This document shows positions 17,633 through 26,023 of a stretch of DNA of 64,000 nt, piece after piece. Source of the DNA: Psychrobacter sp. TAE2020 (lineage in GTDB: Bacteria; Pseudomonadota; Gammaproteobacteria; Pseudomonadales; Moraxellaceae); assembly GCF_018919485.1 (NCBI RefSeq), contig NZ_JAHLMU010000001.1:2973138-3037137 (forward strand), given 5' to 3'. The notes beneath the pieces are model-generated. The model did not search any database, was not told where the DNA came from, and worked only from the letters and a program-made list of their open reading frames with translations. Position numbers and translations under genes: made by a program. The stretch's first letter is position 1. Each line of letters opens with the position of its first letter.

Positions 17633-18373
17633 TTAACCAATCTTGTTAAAGCTGGTTTTAAAGAATCCAACAGCTAACGCACAAGCTAAAGTCCATGACA
17701 ACAGCATCGAAACTAAGGTATGACTAAAAAAGTGATCACCAATGCTCATTTTATATAAACCCATACTCCAGCCTAAAATAGTGACGGTGATAATAATTCT
17801 GCTTCGATAACGCTGCAAGCTAGGCAAGTATGCCAAGCCATATAAGGCGAATCCGGCGCTGGCATGGGCGGCTGGAAAGCACTTCGCTGGCGTTTTGGCA
17901 AGGATATTTTGCCAAATATTTAGATAAGCTAAGTTACCATCGAATAAAATTAAATTATTGGGGCAGCTGACATGAGTAACACCTTTGAGAGTGGCAATAA
18001 TGCTAGGGACTAAGATGATGACAAGCAGTAAATAACTGATTTCACGGAGGGGTAACCACGTAAATATTTTGCTAGGCAATGATCTAGCATTATTAGGATC
18101 AGCATAAGCAGAAGGACGTCGGTTTCGCCAATAACTATAGAGTAAGGTTAGTAGCAAATAAATCCCTAACAGTATGAGTGACGCTTTAGGGAAGTCGTAG
18201 AAGATAAATCGATAAGGCTGTTGGCCCTTTGCCAGCAACCAGTGTCCATTAGAATAAAAAAGCTGACTGATACTAATATCTAATTGGCTATGTTCTAAGG
18301 TTAAGGTTGCGATTATAGTTAAGCACAACAATTTGAGCCAAATCCAGTCAGTTGAATTATCTTTTAAGGTCAT
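17633..18373 (-). CDS. PAP2-superfamily membrane phosphatase
   Basis: Integral membrane phosphatase with about six hydrophobic segments. PAP2 motifs are a variant: KGVTHVSCP (Cys in place of the usual Arg), CFPAAHASAGF for PSGH, and GDHFFSHTLVS with the catalytic His but no Asp three residues on. This pattern is seen in PAP2 proteins found beside eptA/mcr-like genes. It is last in the same-strand group eptA - regulator - kinase - dgkA - PAP2, so it likely acts on lipid A phosphates, undecaprenyl-PP or phosphatidic acid. Which one is not readable from sequence. Confidence 0.8.
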   Translation of the reverse strand: MTLKDNSTDWIWLKLLCLTIIATLTLEHSQLDISISQLFYSNGHWLLAKGQQPYRFIFYDFPKASLILLGIYLLLTLLYSYWRNRRPSAYADPNNARSLPSKIFTWLPLREISYLLLVIILVPSIIATLKGVTHVSCPNNLILFDGNLAYLNIWQNILAKTPAKCFPAAHASAGFALYGLAYLPSLQRYRSRIIITVTILGWSMGLYKMSIGDHFFSHTLVSMLLSWTLACALAVGFFKTSFNKIG

Positions 18374-18451
18374 TGATATCTCGTCTTACAGTTATTTAGT
18401 TGCACCAGCTTTCGTCAGTTTTTGACCCTTTGCGAGATGCCTAACTATTGC

Positions 18452-19048
18452 TCAATAGAATAGGCTTGATAAGGACAGCATCCATAAGACAAATATTAGT
18501 AGCAAGGTTAGAAATTGCGCAGCAGAACCGACGTCCTTGGCTATTTTGGCCAATGGATGTTGCTCTGTCGAAGTATGGTCAACGCAGGCTTCAATACCTG
18601 TATTGAATAGCTCAACGATCAAAGATAAAAAAGAGCTTATTAACAGCAGCATTTTTATAGGGATAGCGAAAGGCAGGAATATTATGGCAAGCAACAATAA
18701 TAAGTTGAGCCAAAGCACTTGCCTGAAAGCCGCCTCAAATTTATAAGCCGCTTGGAAGCCGTCAATAGAATAGCCCGTAGCTTTAATAATACGAGAGACA
18801 CCAGTTTTACCTTTAGCCTGACTAGCATAGCTATCGACTGCGAGTAATGGCTCAGCGGTTGCTGGAGCTAGACGGTCGCAATTGGTCTGTTGGTCATTGA
18901 CAGGGGTAGACATAGGATTATCTTTGCTCATATTAAGGGCTTCACCATCATTAATAATCAGTATTACTGAGTATAAGACAGTGAGTATTAAGAAAGCGTT
19001 AAGACCTTGGGATGCTCGTCTATAACGAGCAGTTAGGGCGGAAGTCAC
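18452..19048 (-). CDS. dgkA: Diacylglycerol kinase DgkA
   Basis: Small trimeric membrane kinase that turns diacylglycerol into phosphatidic acid. The core is clear: ATGYSIDGFQAAYKFEAAFRQ, then three membrane helices, the active-site VELFNTGIEACVDH, and AKDVGSAAQFLTLLL. The reading frame has about 80 extra residues at the N-terminus including one more hydrophobic helix. It begins at a GTG with no good ribosome site, so internal ATGs at about 18931 (MSKDNPM) or 18913 are reasonable alternatives. It lies between the sensor kinase and the PAP2 gene. EptA releases diacylglycerol from phosphatidylethanolamine, which DgkA would recycle. Confidence 0.85.
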   Translation of the reverse strand: MTSALTARYRRASQGLNAFLILTVLYSVILIINDGEALNMSKDNPMSTPVNDQQTNCDRLAPATAEPLLAVDSYASQAKGKTGVSRIIKATGYSIDGFQAAYKFEAAFRQVLWLNLLLLLAIIFLPFAIPIKMLLLISSFLSLIVELFNTGIEACVDHTSTEQHPLAKIAKDVGSAAQFLTLLLIFVLWMLSLSSLFY

Positions 19049-19151
19049 AGGGGTAGGGTCAAGCTAGTGATATCAGCGACAGGCAATGCTAGTCACTGAG
19101 CAAGCAGGTTTGACAGCCAGTCAGTTTGAGAAGTAGTCATTTTTTAAGAGT

Positions 19152-19204
19152 AGTTGTTTTAAAAAGCAGTCAGTTTTTAGACATAGAAGCTTTCTAAAAC
19201 AACT
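19152..19204. repeat. 15-base inverted repeat between sensor kinase and dgkA
   Basis: Arms AGTTGTTTTAAAAAG and CTTTCTAAAACAACT, one mismatch, loop of 23 bases. It lies in the 211-base gap on the transcript leading from the sensor kinase to dgkA. It could be a weak terminator or mRNA-processing hairpin; there is no clean T-run. Confidence 0.6.
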
Positions 19205-19259
19205 AGTGTTCTAAGATAGTCAATTTATGGCTATTATTTATAAAGATTATTTATAGCGG

Positions 19260-20600
19260 TTATTTATAATAAATAATAAAGGTACTGCCGCCAGTTTTAT
19301 GGTCTTGATGGCTTAGCTGCCAGCCCATATGAGTCATGATACGTTGCACGATACTCAGTCCCAAACCGGTACCCTCTACGTTGCTACTAGTTGGCTCATC
19401 TAACAGCAAACCGTCAGCAGTTTGCTTAAAATTATGATCTAAGCGTTTAAATCTTTTATATAGTAGCGGCATCATAATCTCAGGAATACCTAGACCAGTA
19501 TCAGTCACAGTGATTTTTCTATTATCGATAGTCACCATAACTTCCCCTTCATCCGTGTATTGAAAGGCGTTTTTTATTAAATTGCCTAAAGCCATTTTTA
19601 GTAGCTCAGGCCGCACTTCGGCTATGTAGTCTTGGTCTGCGACTACTGTACAAGTCACTGGTTTATACTTGAGTAAATATTGTAGGCGGGTCACTTCGCT
19701 ATTGGCGATGCTATTGATAGAAGTTGGTGGCGCATCTAGTTGTTCAGGATTACGAGACAACAGTAATAAGGCACTGATAATCTCAGAGGTTTCTTTGGCA
19801 GTATTACTGATACGAGTGGTAAATTCACTCAAATAGCTATCTTCAGCCAACTGCGATGCCAGCACTTCTGAGGCACCCAAGATAATCGTTAATGGCGTGC
19901 GTAGCTCGTGGCTGACATCGCCGGTGAATAGCTGCTCACGTTTTAAGTACTCGGCCAGCTTATTATTCTGCTCATCAATTGCCCTTGCCAATACGCCAAC
20001 TTCTGAGGGTAAGTGAGTCAATTCAGTTAAGTTTTGATGTTCAGTTTCTACTGCACGCTTCAGATCCAATAGCGGCTTAGTAATTTGCTTAGCCGATAAA
20101 TGCGAGAATATCGCCGCAATAAGCAAACTTAAAATAACCGCGACTCTCAACGCATCGGCAAATATATCTTCTAAGTGCTCAAAAATTGCCAAAACAGGAT
20201 AGTTTTCCATCACCATTTCTTTGTCTTCTAAATAAGTCAAGATATAAGCATGTTGGTTTTGTCGATAGGTAAAAAAATGTAGGTTAGTCTCAGAGGCACG
20301 CCCTTGATTATCGACGGTTACCTTTATCTCTTGCACAGTGTCGGTCGCTAAATTTCGTAACGATTCTGGCGCAGCGAGGTATTGATAGATTGTGATGCCT
20401 GGGTCGGCTTTATAAATGCTCTGTTCGCCATGCTGCTCTTGACTGAGCTGCAACTGTTGCAATAGACGCGCTTTTACTAACTCCTGCTCCATTCGAGTCT
20501 CAGCATACAAGAAAATACTGATAAAAGTCGCACACAGAAAAACCGTAAACACTAAGTAGGATAGTCGAAATTTATTAGTGATAGAGTCTAAGTTAAACAT
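19260..20600 (-). CDS. Sensor histidine kinase of the eptA locus (PmrB/QseC-like)
   Basis: Membrane sensor kinase of 446 residues: two membrane helices (about 14-33 and 150-170) flanking a periplasmic domain, a HAMP-like linker, then the phospho-acceptor box DVSHELRTPLTIILG, N box LIKNAFQYTDEGE, G1 VTDTGLGIP and G2 EGTGLGLSIVQRIM. It is paired with the response regulator directly upstream (128-base gap). Its position next to eptA suggests it controls lipid A modification. The periplasmic domain has few acidic clusters, so the signal cannot be guessed. Confidence 0.88.
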   Translation of the reverse strand: MFNLDSITNKFRLSYLVFTVFLCATFISIFLYAETRMEQELVKARLLQQLQLSQEQHGEQSIYKADPGITIYQYLAAPESLRNLATDTVQEIKVTVDNQGRASETNLHFFTYRQNQHAYILTYLEDKEMVMENYPVLAIFEHLEDIFADALRVAVILSLLIAAIFSHLSAKQITKPLLDLKRAVETEHQNLTELTHLPSEVGVLARAIDEQNNKLAEYLKREQLFTGDVSHELRTPLTIILGASEVLASQLAEDSYLSEFTTRISNTAKETSEIISALLLLSRNPEQLDAPPTSINSIANSEVTRLQYLLKYKPVTCTVVADQDYIAEVRPELLKMALGNLIKNAFQYTDEGEVMVTIDNRKITVTDTGLGIPEIMMPLLYKRFKRLDHNFKQTADGLLLDEPTSSNVEGTGLGLSIVQRIMTHMGWQLSHQDHKTGGSTFIIYYK

Positions 20601-20689
20601 GGCAGTGACTTATTTAAAGGCTAAAAGTTAAAAGCTCAAAACACTATAGAGGGTTTAAAGCAGCTAGCGAGACGCTACCGGTAGTAGCT

Positions 20690-20716
20690 GCCGATAGCTG
20701 ATAGCTGATAGCTGCT
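20690..20716. repeat. Short GATAGCT tandem repeat
   Basis: About three copies of a 7-base unit GATAGCT in the gap between the response regulator and kinase genes. No function evident. Confidence 0.6.
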
Positions 20717-20728
20717 ACTTATGGAGGT

Positions 20729-21430
20729 CTAAGAATGATCAGGATCAATGATCTGATAGCCAATACCAGCTATGGTTACTATCACTGGTACGGTAAACGG
20801 CTTATCGACTTGCGCGCGTACACTGTGTAAATGGGTACGCAAAGCATCACTATTCGGCGTGTCTTCTCCCCATACCCTCTCTTCAAGCTCGGCCTTGCTG
20901 ACCACTCGCGGCGCAGCACTCATTAGTGTATGCATAATCTTAAACCCTGTTGGGGTTAGTTTTAGCAATTGACCTTCGCGTTTAAGACTGTGTTCAGCAG
21001 CATTAAGAGACAGCTTGCCTACTTCTATACTATGACCAAAATGCTCGTCTTGATGGCGACGTATTAAGGCTTTGATACGGGCTTCCAATTCAACCAGCGA
21101 GAAAGGTTTGACTAGATAATCATCAGCACCACTATCGAACCCTGCCACTTTATCTAAGATAGTATCGCGCGCGGTCAGCATTAATACTGGGGTCTTGTTA
21201 TGGTGCTCTTCTCTAAGCTTTTTGCACAGTTTAGTACCATCCATACCAGGTAGCATCACGTCCAGCAAGATGACGTCATAAAGATTATTTGCGGCTAGCG
21301 CCAATCCGCTCAGTCCGTTATGAGCATTGTCAAGCTCAAAACCTTTTGGCTCAAAAAAAGCATAGATATTGGCCACGATATCGGGATTATCTTCAATGAT
21401 AAGTATTTTATGCATCAGCGTGTTATCCAT
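20729..21430 (-). CDS. OmpR-family response regulator of the eptA locus (PmrA/QseB-like)
   Basis: Receiver domain with acidic pocket IIEDNPD, phospho-acceptor LLDVMLPGMDG, conserved Thr (LMLTARD) and Lys (DDYLVKPFSL), then a C-terminal winged-helix DNA-binding domain (LTPTGFKIMHTLM, VWGEDTPNSDALRTHLHSVR). Length 233 is typical. A second Met at residue 6 (MHKILIIEDN) is an alternative start. It lies between eptA and the kinase on the same strand. Candidate binding sites are the direct repeat at 23357-23373 and possibly the decamer repeats just upstream of this gene. Confidence 0.9.
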   Translation of the reverse strand: MDNTLMHKILIIEDNPDIVANIYAFFEPKGFELDNAHNGLSGLALAANNLYDVILLDVMLPGMDGTKLCKKLREEHHNKTPVLMLTARDTILDKVAGFDSGADDYLVKPFSLVELEARIKALIRRHQDEHFGHSIEVGKLSLNAAEHSLKREGQLLKLTPTGFKIMHTLMSAAPRVVSKAELEERVWGEDTPNSDALRTHLHSVRAQVDKPFTVPVIVTIAGIGYQIIDPDHS

Positions 21431-21440
21431 GAGCTTTCTA

Positions 21441-21490
21441 TTAATAAGTGTTAATAAGTGTTAACAAGTATCAGTAACTGTTAGTAACTA
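21441..21490. repeat. Degenerate decamer repeats upstream of the response regulator gene
   Basis: Five consecutive 10-base units, the first two identical (TTAATAAGTG), the next three diverging (TTAACAAGTA, TCAGTAACTG, TTAGTAACTA). They lie 11-60 bases upstream of the regulator ATG. One-helical-turn spacing would suit an OmpR-family regulator, but this is not demonstrated. Confidence 0.6.
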
Positions 21491-21597
21491 GCCATTAGTA
21501 TTAATAATGGCTATCTATCAACGACTAGGATGCGATTGATAACTAGTCTCTAGCAGTACGTCGACTCGACAAAGCTTAACCAAAACAAAACTAGCAG

Positions 21598-23298
21598 TTA
21601 ATTAATCGAGTTAAAAAAGGTTGGCTCCGAATCAACTTCTTTAGTAGTAATCCCAAAAAAGTTAAGCAAAGTTGGAGTAATAAAATCATGTGATACTGGC
21701 TGGCTGGTCATATTAGCTAAGCGGCTAGCATCGATACTATTGTTTTTAGGAGACCAGACAATCACGGGCACTTTCTTTTGTGCCTCTGGTGCAATATTGT
21801 AGGGCATGCCATGTAAATAGATATTATTCTCCCCCAAACTCTCCCCATGATCACTAATGTATACCATCACTACTTGATAGTCTTGCTGATAAGGCTTTAG
21901 AGTATCGATAATGGAATTTAAGAAATAATCAGTGTAACGAATAGCATTATCGTAACCGTTAATAACGGACTGATCATCACATTTAGACAGCTCGTTAGTC
22001 ATACAGACAGGTTTATAGTATTCAAACTGTTTGGGATAACGTTGGTAATAAGCAGGCCCATGATTGCCCATTTGATGCAGCACAATAAGGGTATCTTGAG
22101 GTTTAGCCGCTGATTTAACTAGTTTGTCGAAACCATCAAGCATACCGATATCACGACACTCAATATCACAATCAGGGTTTTTTTCAGCGGTTTTGTAGTC
22201 CTCAAAATTAACTCGATCTGCTACCCCTTTGGAGCTGGAGTTATTGTCACGCCAAACCACATTGACGCCTTGCTTACTAAGCGTGTCTAAGACGTTTTCG
22301 TTATAATCAGCAGTATCAGGGTCGTAGTCTTCACGATTAGCATAGCTAAACATACAAGGCACTGAATAAGCAGTGGAAGTGCCGCAAGAAGCTGCGTCTT
22401 TAAAGCTATAAATGTCTGGCTGGCTGGCAAGTAAGGGCATAGTATCGCGCTGATAGCCATTGAGACCAACGTGATCGGAACGAACCGTTTCACCGACGAC
22501 GAACACCATCAATTTAGGTTTGGCTGTACCACTGACGGCTGTACTACGTTTGGCATCAGTAGCATGCAGTATCATAGTGTCAGGGCGGCGTAACTCATCG
22601 ACATAGTCGATACCTAATTTGATCACTGAATAAACAGGGGTGATCGGATTAGTATAACTACGTACTAATTTATGCTGACGAAAAAAGGTGGCGTATTGAT
22701 CACCAAAAGGCAGCAGGCATACTGCAATTAGAGCAATAGCTGCTATCAGCGTCGCTGTCTTTTGTATTACTGCTCGACCCATAGTGTGACGCTCTAGGCG
22801 AACCTTGCTAATAATAAAAGCTGGTAATATACCTAGTAACAACAGCCGGATAACAAAGCTCGGTGCCATCAATCCCATAGCTTCTGCTTGATCGGTCTGC
22901 AAGCTGTTCGTCAACATATCAGAACCAAATACTGTTCCATAGTTATCAGTAAAATAACCACATACTGCCGCAGTTAATACCATGAAGATAAGCACTGTTT
23001 TTGCCGTAGGGCGATAGCATAGCAGCTGAAACAGCAACCACATTAACCCAAACAATATGCCAGTAAGAGAAACTATAAAGCCGATATTTTCAGCAAACGG
23101 ATAAATAGCCAATACTTGCTCAAAGAAACCGATATTGGCGCTAGCCACTAAATATAAGGTAACTACTATAATCAGGTGTGCCAAATGGATCTGACGATTA
23201 TAGAGTCGGCTTTTAATGCTAGTTACAGCAGCCGTTTTACTAAGGTTTACAGCACTATCTTGTGGCATACTTGGATTATTAACGGGTTGTTTTGACAT
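21598..23298 (-). CDS. eptA: Lipid A phosphoethanolamine transferase EptA (MCR-like)
   Basis: Adds phosphoethanolamine to lipid A phosphates, lowering polymyxin binding. Seen: about five N-terminal membrane helices, then a periplasmic sulfatase-fold domain with VVGETVRSDHVGLNGYQR (zinc-binding Glu), the CGTSTAYSVPCMFS block with the nucleophilic Thr, WRDNNSSSKGV, and SDHGESLGENNIYLHG with zinc ligands. Multiple periplasmic Cys pairs fit the disulfides of MCR/EptA. I place the start at 23298 (MSKQPVN, AAGAAG upstream) and not at 23334, because the candidate promoter and operator lie so close to the latter. First gene of the eptA - regulator - kinase - dgkA - PAP2 group. Confidence 0.92.
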   Translation of the reverse strand: MSKQPVNNPSMPQDSAVNLSKTAAVTSIKSRLYNRQIHLAHLIIVVTLYLVASANIGFFEQVLAIYPFAENIGFIVSLTGILFGLMWLLFQLLCYRPTAKTVLIFMVLTAAVCGYFTDNYGTVFGSDMLTNSLQTDQAEAMGLMAPSFVIRLLLLGILPAFIISKVRLERHTMGRAVIQKTATLIAAIALIAVCLLPFGDQYATFFRQHKLVRSYTNPITPVYSVIKLGIDYVDELRRPDTMILHATDAKRSTAVSGTAKPKLMVFVVGETVRSDHVGLNGYQRDTMPLLASQPDIYSFKDAASCGTSTAYSVPCMFSYANREDYDPDTADYNENVLDTLSKQGVNVVWRDNNSSSKGVADRVNFEDYKTAEKNPDCDIECRDIGMLDGFDKLVKSAAKPQDTLIVLHQMGNHGPAYYQRYPKQFEYYKPVCMTNELSKCDDQSVINGYDNAIRYTDYFLNSIIDTLKPYQQDYQVVMVYISDHGESLGENNIYLHGMPYNIAPEAQKKVPVIVWSPKNNSIDASRLANMTSQPVSHDFITPTLLNFFGITTKEVDSEPTFFNSIN

Positions 23299-23356
23299 CC
23301 ATGGACTTCTTAATAGAATGGGAGAGGGCTTCATTTTCTAAGGTAGCAAGTACCTT

Positions 23357-23373
23357 GTTAAGAAGATGTTAAG
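23357..23373 (-). promoter_or_regulatory. PmrA/QseB-box-like direct repeat upstream of eptA
   Basis: On the eptA strand the sequence reads CTTAAC-ATCTT-CTTAAC, two identical half-sites at 11-base spacing. This matches the CTTAAT-N5-CTTAA pattern bound by PmrA-type regulators. About 17 bases downstream a TAGAAAAT resembles a -10 element, so the repeat would occupy the -35 position. The encoded OmpR-family regulator is the obvious candidate to bind. Confidence 0.6.
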
Positions 23374-23581
23374 TAGGCTAAGAAGTATCCTCATTACAAA
23401 AAAATATCATTTAATAGCGTTAAAATGTTCATATTCTAAGGTCAGATTACTTGGATTAGCAAAGTTTATCTCACTTTTATCCTTGTCATGCTATTGAGGG
23501 CAAGTTATAGATTAAAGAAGTGGGTGGCAAATAATTCTAATTCATATTTGATAGTTTAAAAACCAATAGGGAGCTGCTCCA

Positions 23582-24067
23582 ATGTCTATTAAGAAATGGC
23601 TTGTTATTTTGCCTATGATGTTAGGGTCTATTAGTGCAATGGCTATGGTCGGTGAAGTTGCTGGCGATACCACTTGCAGCACAGTATCGTTAATCAATAA
23701 AAAATTACTCAAAAAAACACCTTGTAGCTTTGCGGGTGCTATAGGTGCCAGCCTAGTTTATTCGGTTCAGCAGCTTGATTTTACAACCGATTCTCATGAA
23801 AATTTCTCTACTGTTAATAACGCTACTTTTAGATTTGGTGATGATGCAGAGATGTTTGATCTTGAAGAAACTATAAGTCTTAATGATAAGCCAGCAGAAG
23901 TAATAAAGCTGGACTCACGTACCCTAAAGCGCCTAAAACAAGCTGAAATGGATAGAATTTATAAAAGAAAAAATCCTGATTTTTCTAACGTTTTACACTG
24001 CTTTAAACCTATCAAAAACAGCACGGCTTTTTGTGTTCCTTATGGCCTAATCTATGGTATGTCTTAG
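23582..24067 (+). CDS. Small exported protein of unknown function (161 aa)
   Basis: Not recognised. Starts with a clear Sec signal peptide (MSIKKWLVILPMMLG, cleavage likely after AMA) and has a GGGAG ribosome site 8 bases upstream. The mature part has four Cys (TTCSTV, TPCSFA, LHCFKP, AFCVPY), suggesting two disulfides, and a central charged region. It is divergent from eptA with about 280 bases between starts, so the two could share a regulatory region. No enzymatic motif visible. Confidence 0.7.
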   Translation: MSIKKWLVILPMMLGSISAMAMVGEVAGDTTCSTVSLINKKLLKKTPCSFAGAIGASLVYSVQQLDFTTDSHENFSTVNNATFRFGDDAEMFDLEETISLNDKPAEVIKLDSRTLKRLKQAEMDRIYKRKNPDFSNVLHCFKPIKNSTAFCVPYGLIYGMS

Positions 24068-24465
24068 TAAATTAGCTATTAATAGTTTGTTTATCCGTCT
24101 AAATTAGTCTGTTTTACTAGTTAATAGGTGGTTCTATTCTGACCTTGAGTGCTCATTGAGCAAAGCTTTTTTGACAAGTATCTATAGTTGTTGCAAAGAT
24201 AAGCCATTTATTCAACCATAATACATTTATCAGAGCACTTCATACTTCAATTTTGCTAACTGCTAACCTTTATACTTTTTATGCTGTTAGATTAATTCTA
24301 TAGTATCTAAAATCTTTAATCATACTTATAATACTTTTAATGCAAAGTTAAGATCATTTGTACAGAGTTTTACTATTATTATAAGCCCAAAGGCCCTTTC
24401 GTTTTATTTGTTCTTCATTTGAAACGTTACTTTTGTGAAAGCTATTTGCCAAAACTATCCACTAT
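24068..24465. other. Intergenic after the small exported protein
   Basis: About 400 A/T-rich bases with no credible ORF or structured RNA seen. Confidence 0.4.
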
Positions 24466-24497
24466 AAAAAAACCCAAGCAATTAGTACTTGGATTTT
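24466..24497 (-). terminator. Terminator of the COG4315-type relic
   Basis: Hairpin with arms AAACCCAAG / CTTGGATTT (one mismatch) and an A-run that becomes a T-run on the minus strand. It lies 24 bases beyond the relic's stop codon. Similar in sequence to the hairpins at 25856-25889 and 26464-26496. Confidence 0.7.
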
Positions 24498-24520
24498 GAC
24501 CAGCTTAAACTTGTTAGTGC

Positions 24521-24760
24521 TTATTTAGTACTAATAACGTCCCAAGTTCCAAATTTGCCGTCACCGTTTTTGTCGCCAGGTTTAGTATCGTTAGCATAGA
24601 AGTACAAAGGCTTACCATTCATCGCGCACTGGTATTTGTTATCTTCACGTTGGATAGTAGAGAACTGACCTTTAGTGTTTGAAGCTTGTACAGCTACAGT
24701 AGAGGTGTTAGCGGTAAAGAAACGGCCATAGGCAAAAATTAGAGTATTAGCTGTAAACTG
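24521..24760 (-). pseudogene. 3' remnant of a COG4315-type secreted-repeat lipoprotein gene
   Basis: The frame from 24760 down to the TAA at 24521-24523 encodes 79 residues with the hallmark tail of COG4315 proteins: YQCAMNGKPLYFYANDTKPG then DKNGDGKFGTWDV. It lacks a start codon, signal peptide and the first repeat; an in-frame TAG sits at 24761-24763, and nothing family-like is seen further upstream. Codon use is normal for the genome and the terminator is intact, so the truncation may be recent. Confidence 0.75.
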
Positions 24761-24929
24761 CTAGTGCACCTTAACGACTTCTTAATTTATGAAGGATTAT
24801 TCTAACAGTCAGAGCATACCTGATTCTGGGGTGCTGACTGTCAATGATCGCTGTTAAGGAGGTTTTGTTAACACTCAATCTTTAGTTTCATCTCATACAC
24901 CTGCCCCCGTCGGTTCTTCTGCCCAGGGT

Positions 24930-25673
24930 ATGTGGAATAAAGTACCGCAGATTACCTTTATATTTTGGCTGATCAAGATGATGTTGACGACAGTTGGGGA
25001 GACCGCGGCTGATTATCTAAATTTTAACTATAAGCTTGGCTTGCCCCTTACTTCATTAATCATGGCTGTGATGTTCCTTATAGCGCTGACGGTCCAACTC
25101 AGAGCCGATCGCTATATTCCTTGGAAGTACTGGCTTACCGTAGTGTTTGTTAGCATTTTAGGCACTTTAATCACCGATAACATGACAGATAATATGGGCA
25201 TTCCATTAGCGGTGTCTACGATTGGATTTAGTATTATATTAGCTACGGTATTCGCACTCTGGTACGCCCGTGAAAAGACCTTATCGATTCATCATATCAA
25301 TAGTCTAGCGCGTGAAGGGTACTATTGGGTGGCTATATTGGCGACCTTTGCCTTAGGAACGGCAGCGGGAGACTGGTTTGCTGAAGGGTTGCAACTGGGT
25401 TATCAGACTTCTACCCTAATTTTTGCTGCGGCCATTGCCTTAATAGCTATTGCCTTTTATACCTTAAAAATCAATAGCGTCTTATACTTTTGGTTAGCTT
25501 ATATCATAACTCGGCCTTTAGGCGCTGCTTTGGGAGATTGGTTGTCTCAGCCTGTCAAAAATGGTGGCTTAGGATTGGGTGTAACTAGCATCAGCTTGCT
25601 ATTTTTAGCGATGATCATAGTGTTAGTCGGGCTAGAGAGCTACAGAGCACATCAGAGTCAGCTTGAGCGCTAG
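24930..25673 (+). CDS. COG4705-type integral membrane protein
   Basis: 247 residues, about eight membrane helices, with the repeated COG4705 signatures KVPQITFIFWLIKMMLTTVGETAAD and LGTAAGDWFAEGLQLGYQTS (internal duplication). Function of the family is unknown. The first ATG in frame is 24930, with only a weak ribosome site. A near-perfect TAAGGAGGT lies at 24855-24863, 3 bases ahead of a GTT at 24867 that is in frame and followed by 20 more sense codons with no stop. The natural start may therefore have been that codon. Confidence 0.75.
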   Translation: MWNKVPQITFIFWLIKMMLTTVGETAADYLNFNYKLGLPLTSLIMAVMFLIALTVQLRADRYIPWKYWLTVVFVSILGTLITDNMTDNMGIPLAVSTIGFSIILATVFALWYAREKTLSIHHINSLAREGYYWVAILATFALGTAAGDWFAEGLQLGYQTSTLIFAAAIALIAIAFYTLKINSVLYFWLAYIITRPLGAALGDWLSQPVKNGGLGLGVTSISLLFLAMIIVLVGLESYRAHQSQLER

Positions 25674-25855
25674 TAGCCTTGGCGACTAAATTTTTAGTAT
25701 TGATGCTTTTGTAAGCCCCAGTATACGACTCATAGTAAAGTATTGCTAAATACTAAAGCACGCTTAAAGCTTAGCCAAAACTGCCATCACTCACTAGATA
25801 AACAGTAGCAATAACCTTATAAATGGTAGGGTTGAGACAAAATCAAACTTGCATA

Positions 25856-25889
25856 AACAAAAGACCCCAAGTAAATGAGTACTTGAGGT
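25856..25889 (-). terminator. Terminator downstream of the parvulin gene
   Basis: Arms ACCCCAAGTA / TACTTGAGGT with one mismatch and a T-rich tail on the minus strand. It lies about 135 bases beyond the parvulin stop codon and could also end the plus-strand COG4705 gene. Confidence 0.65.
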
Positions 25890-26023
25890 AAGATTTTCTT
25901 AAAATCAAAAGGCTAGACCACTAAATTCTGCAAATTAGCCTTAAGATCTATAAGGCTCTAATAATCCTATAAGGTTCTGATAATAAAGCTATCAATGGGT
26001 TTATTCGATAAGGGTTTTAACCA

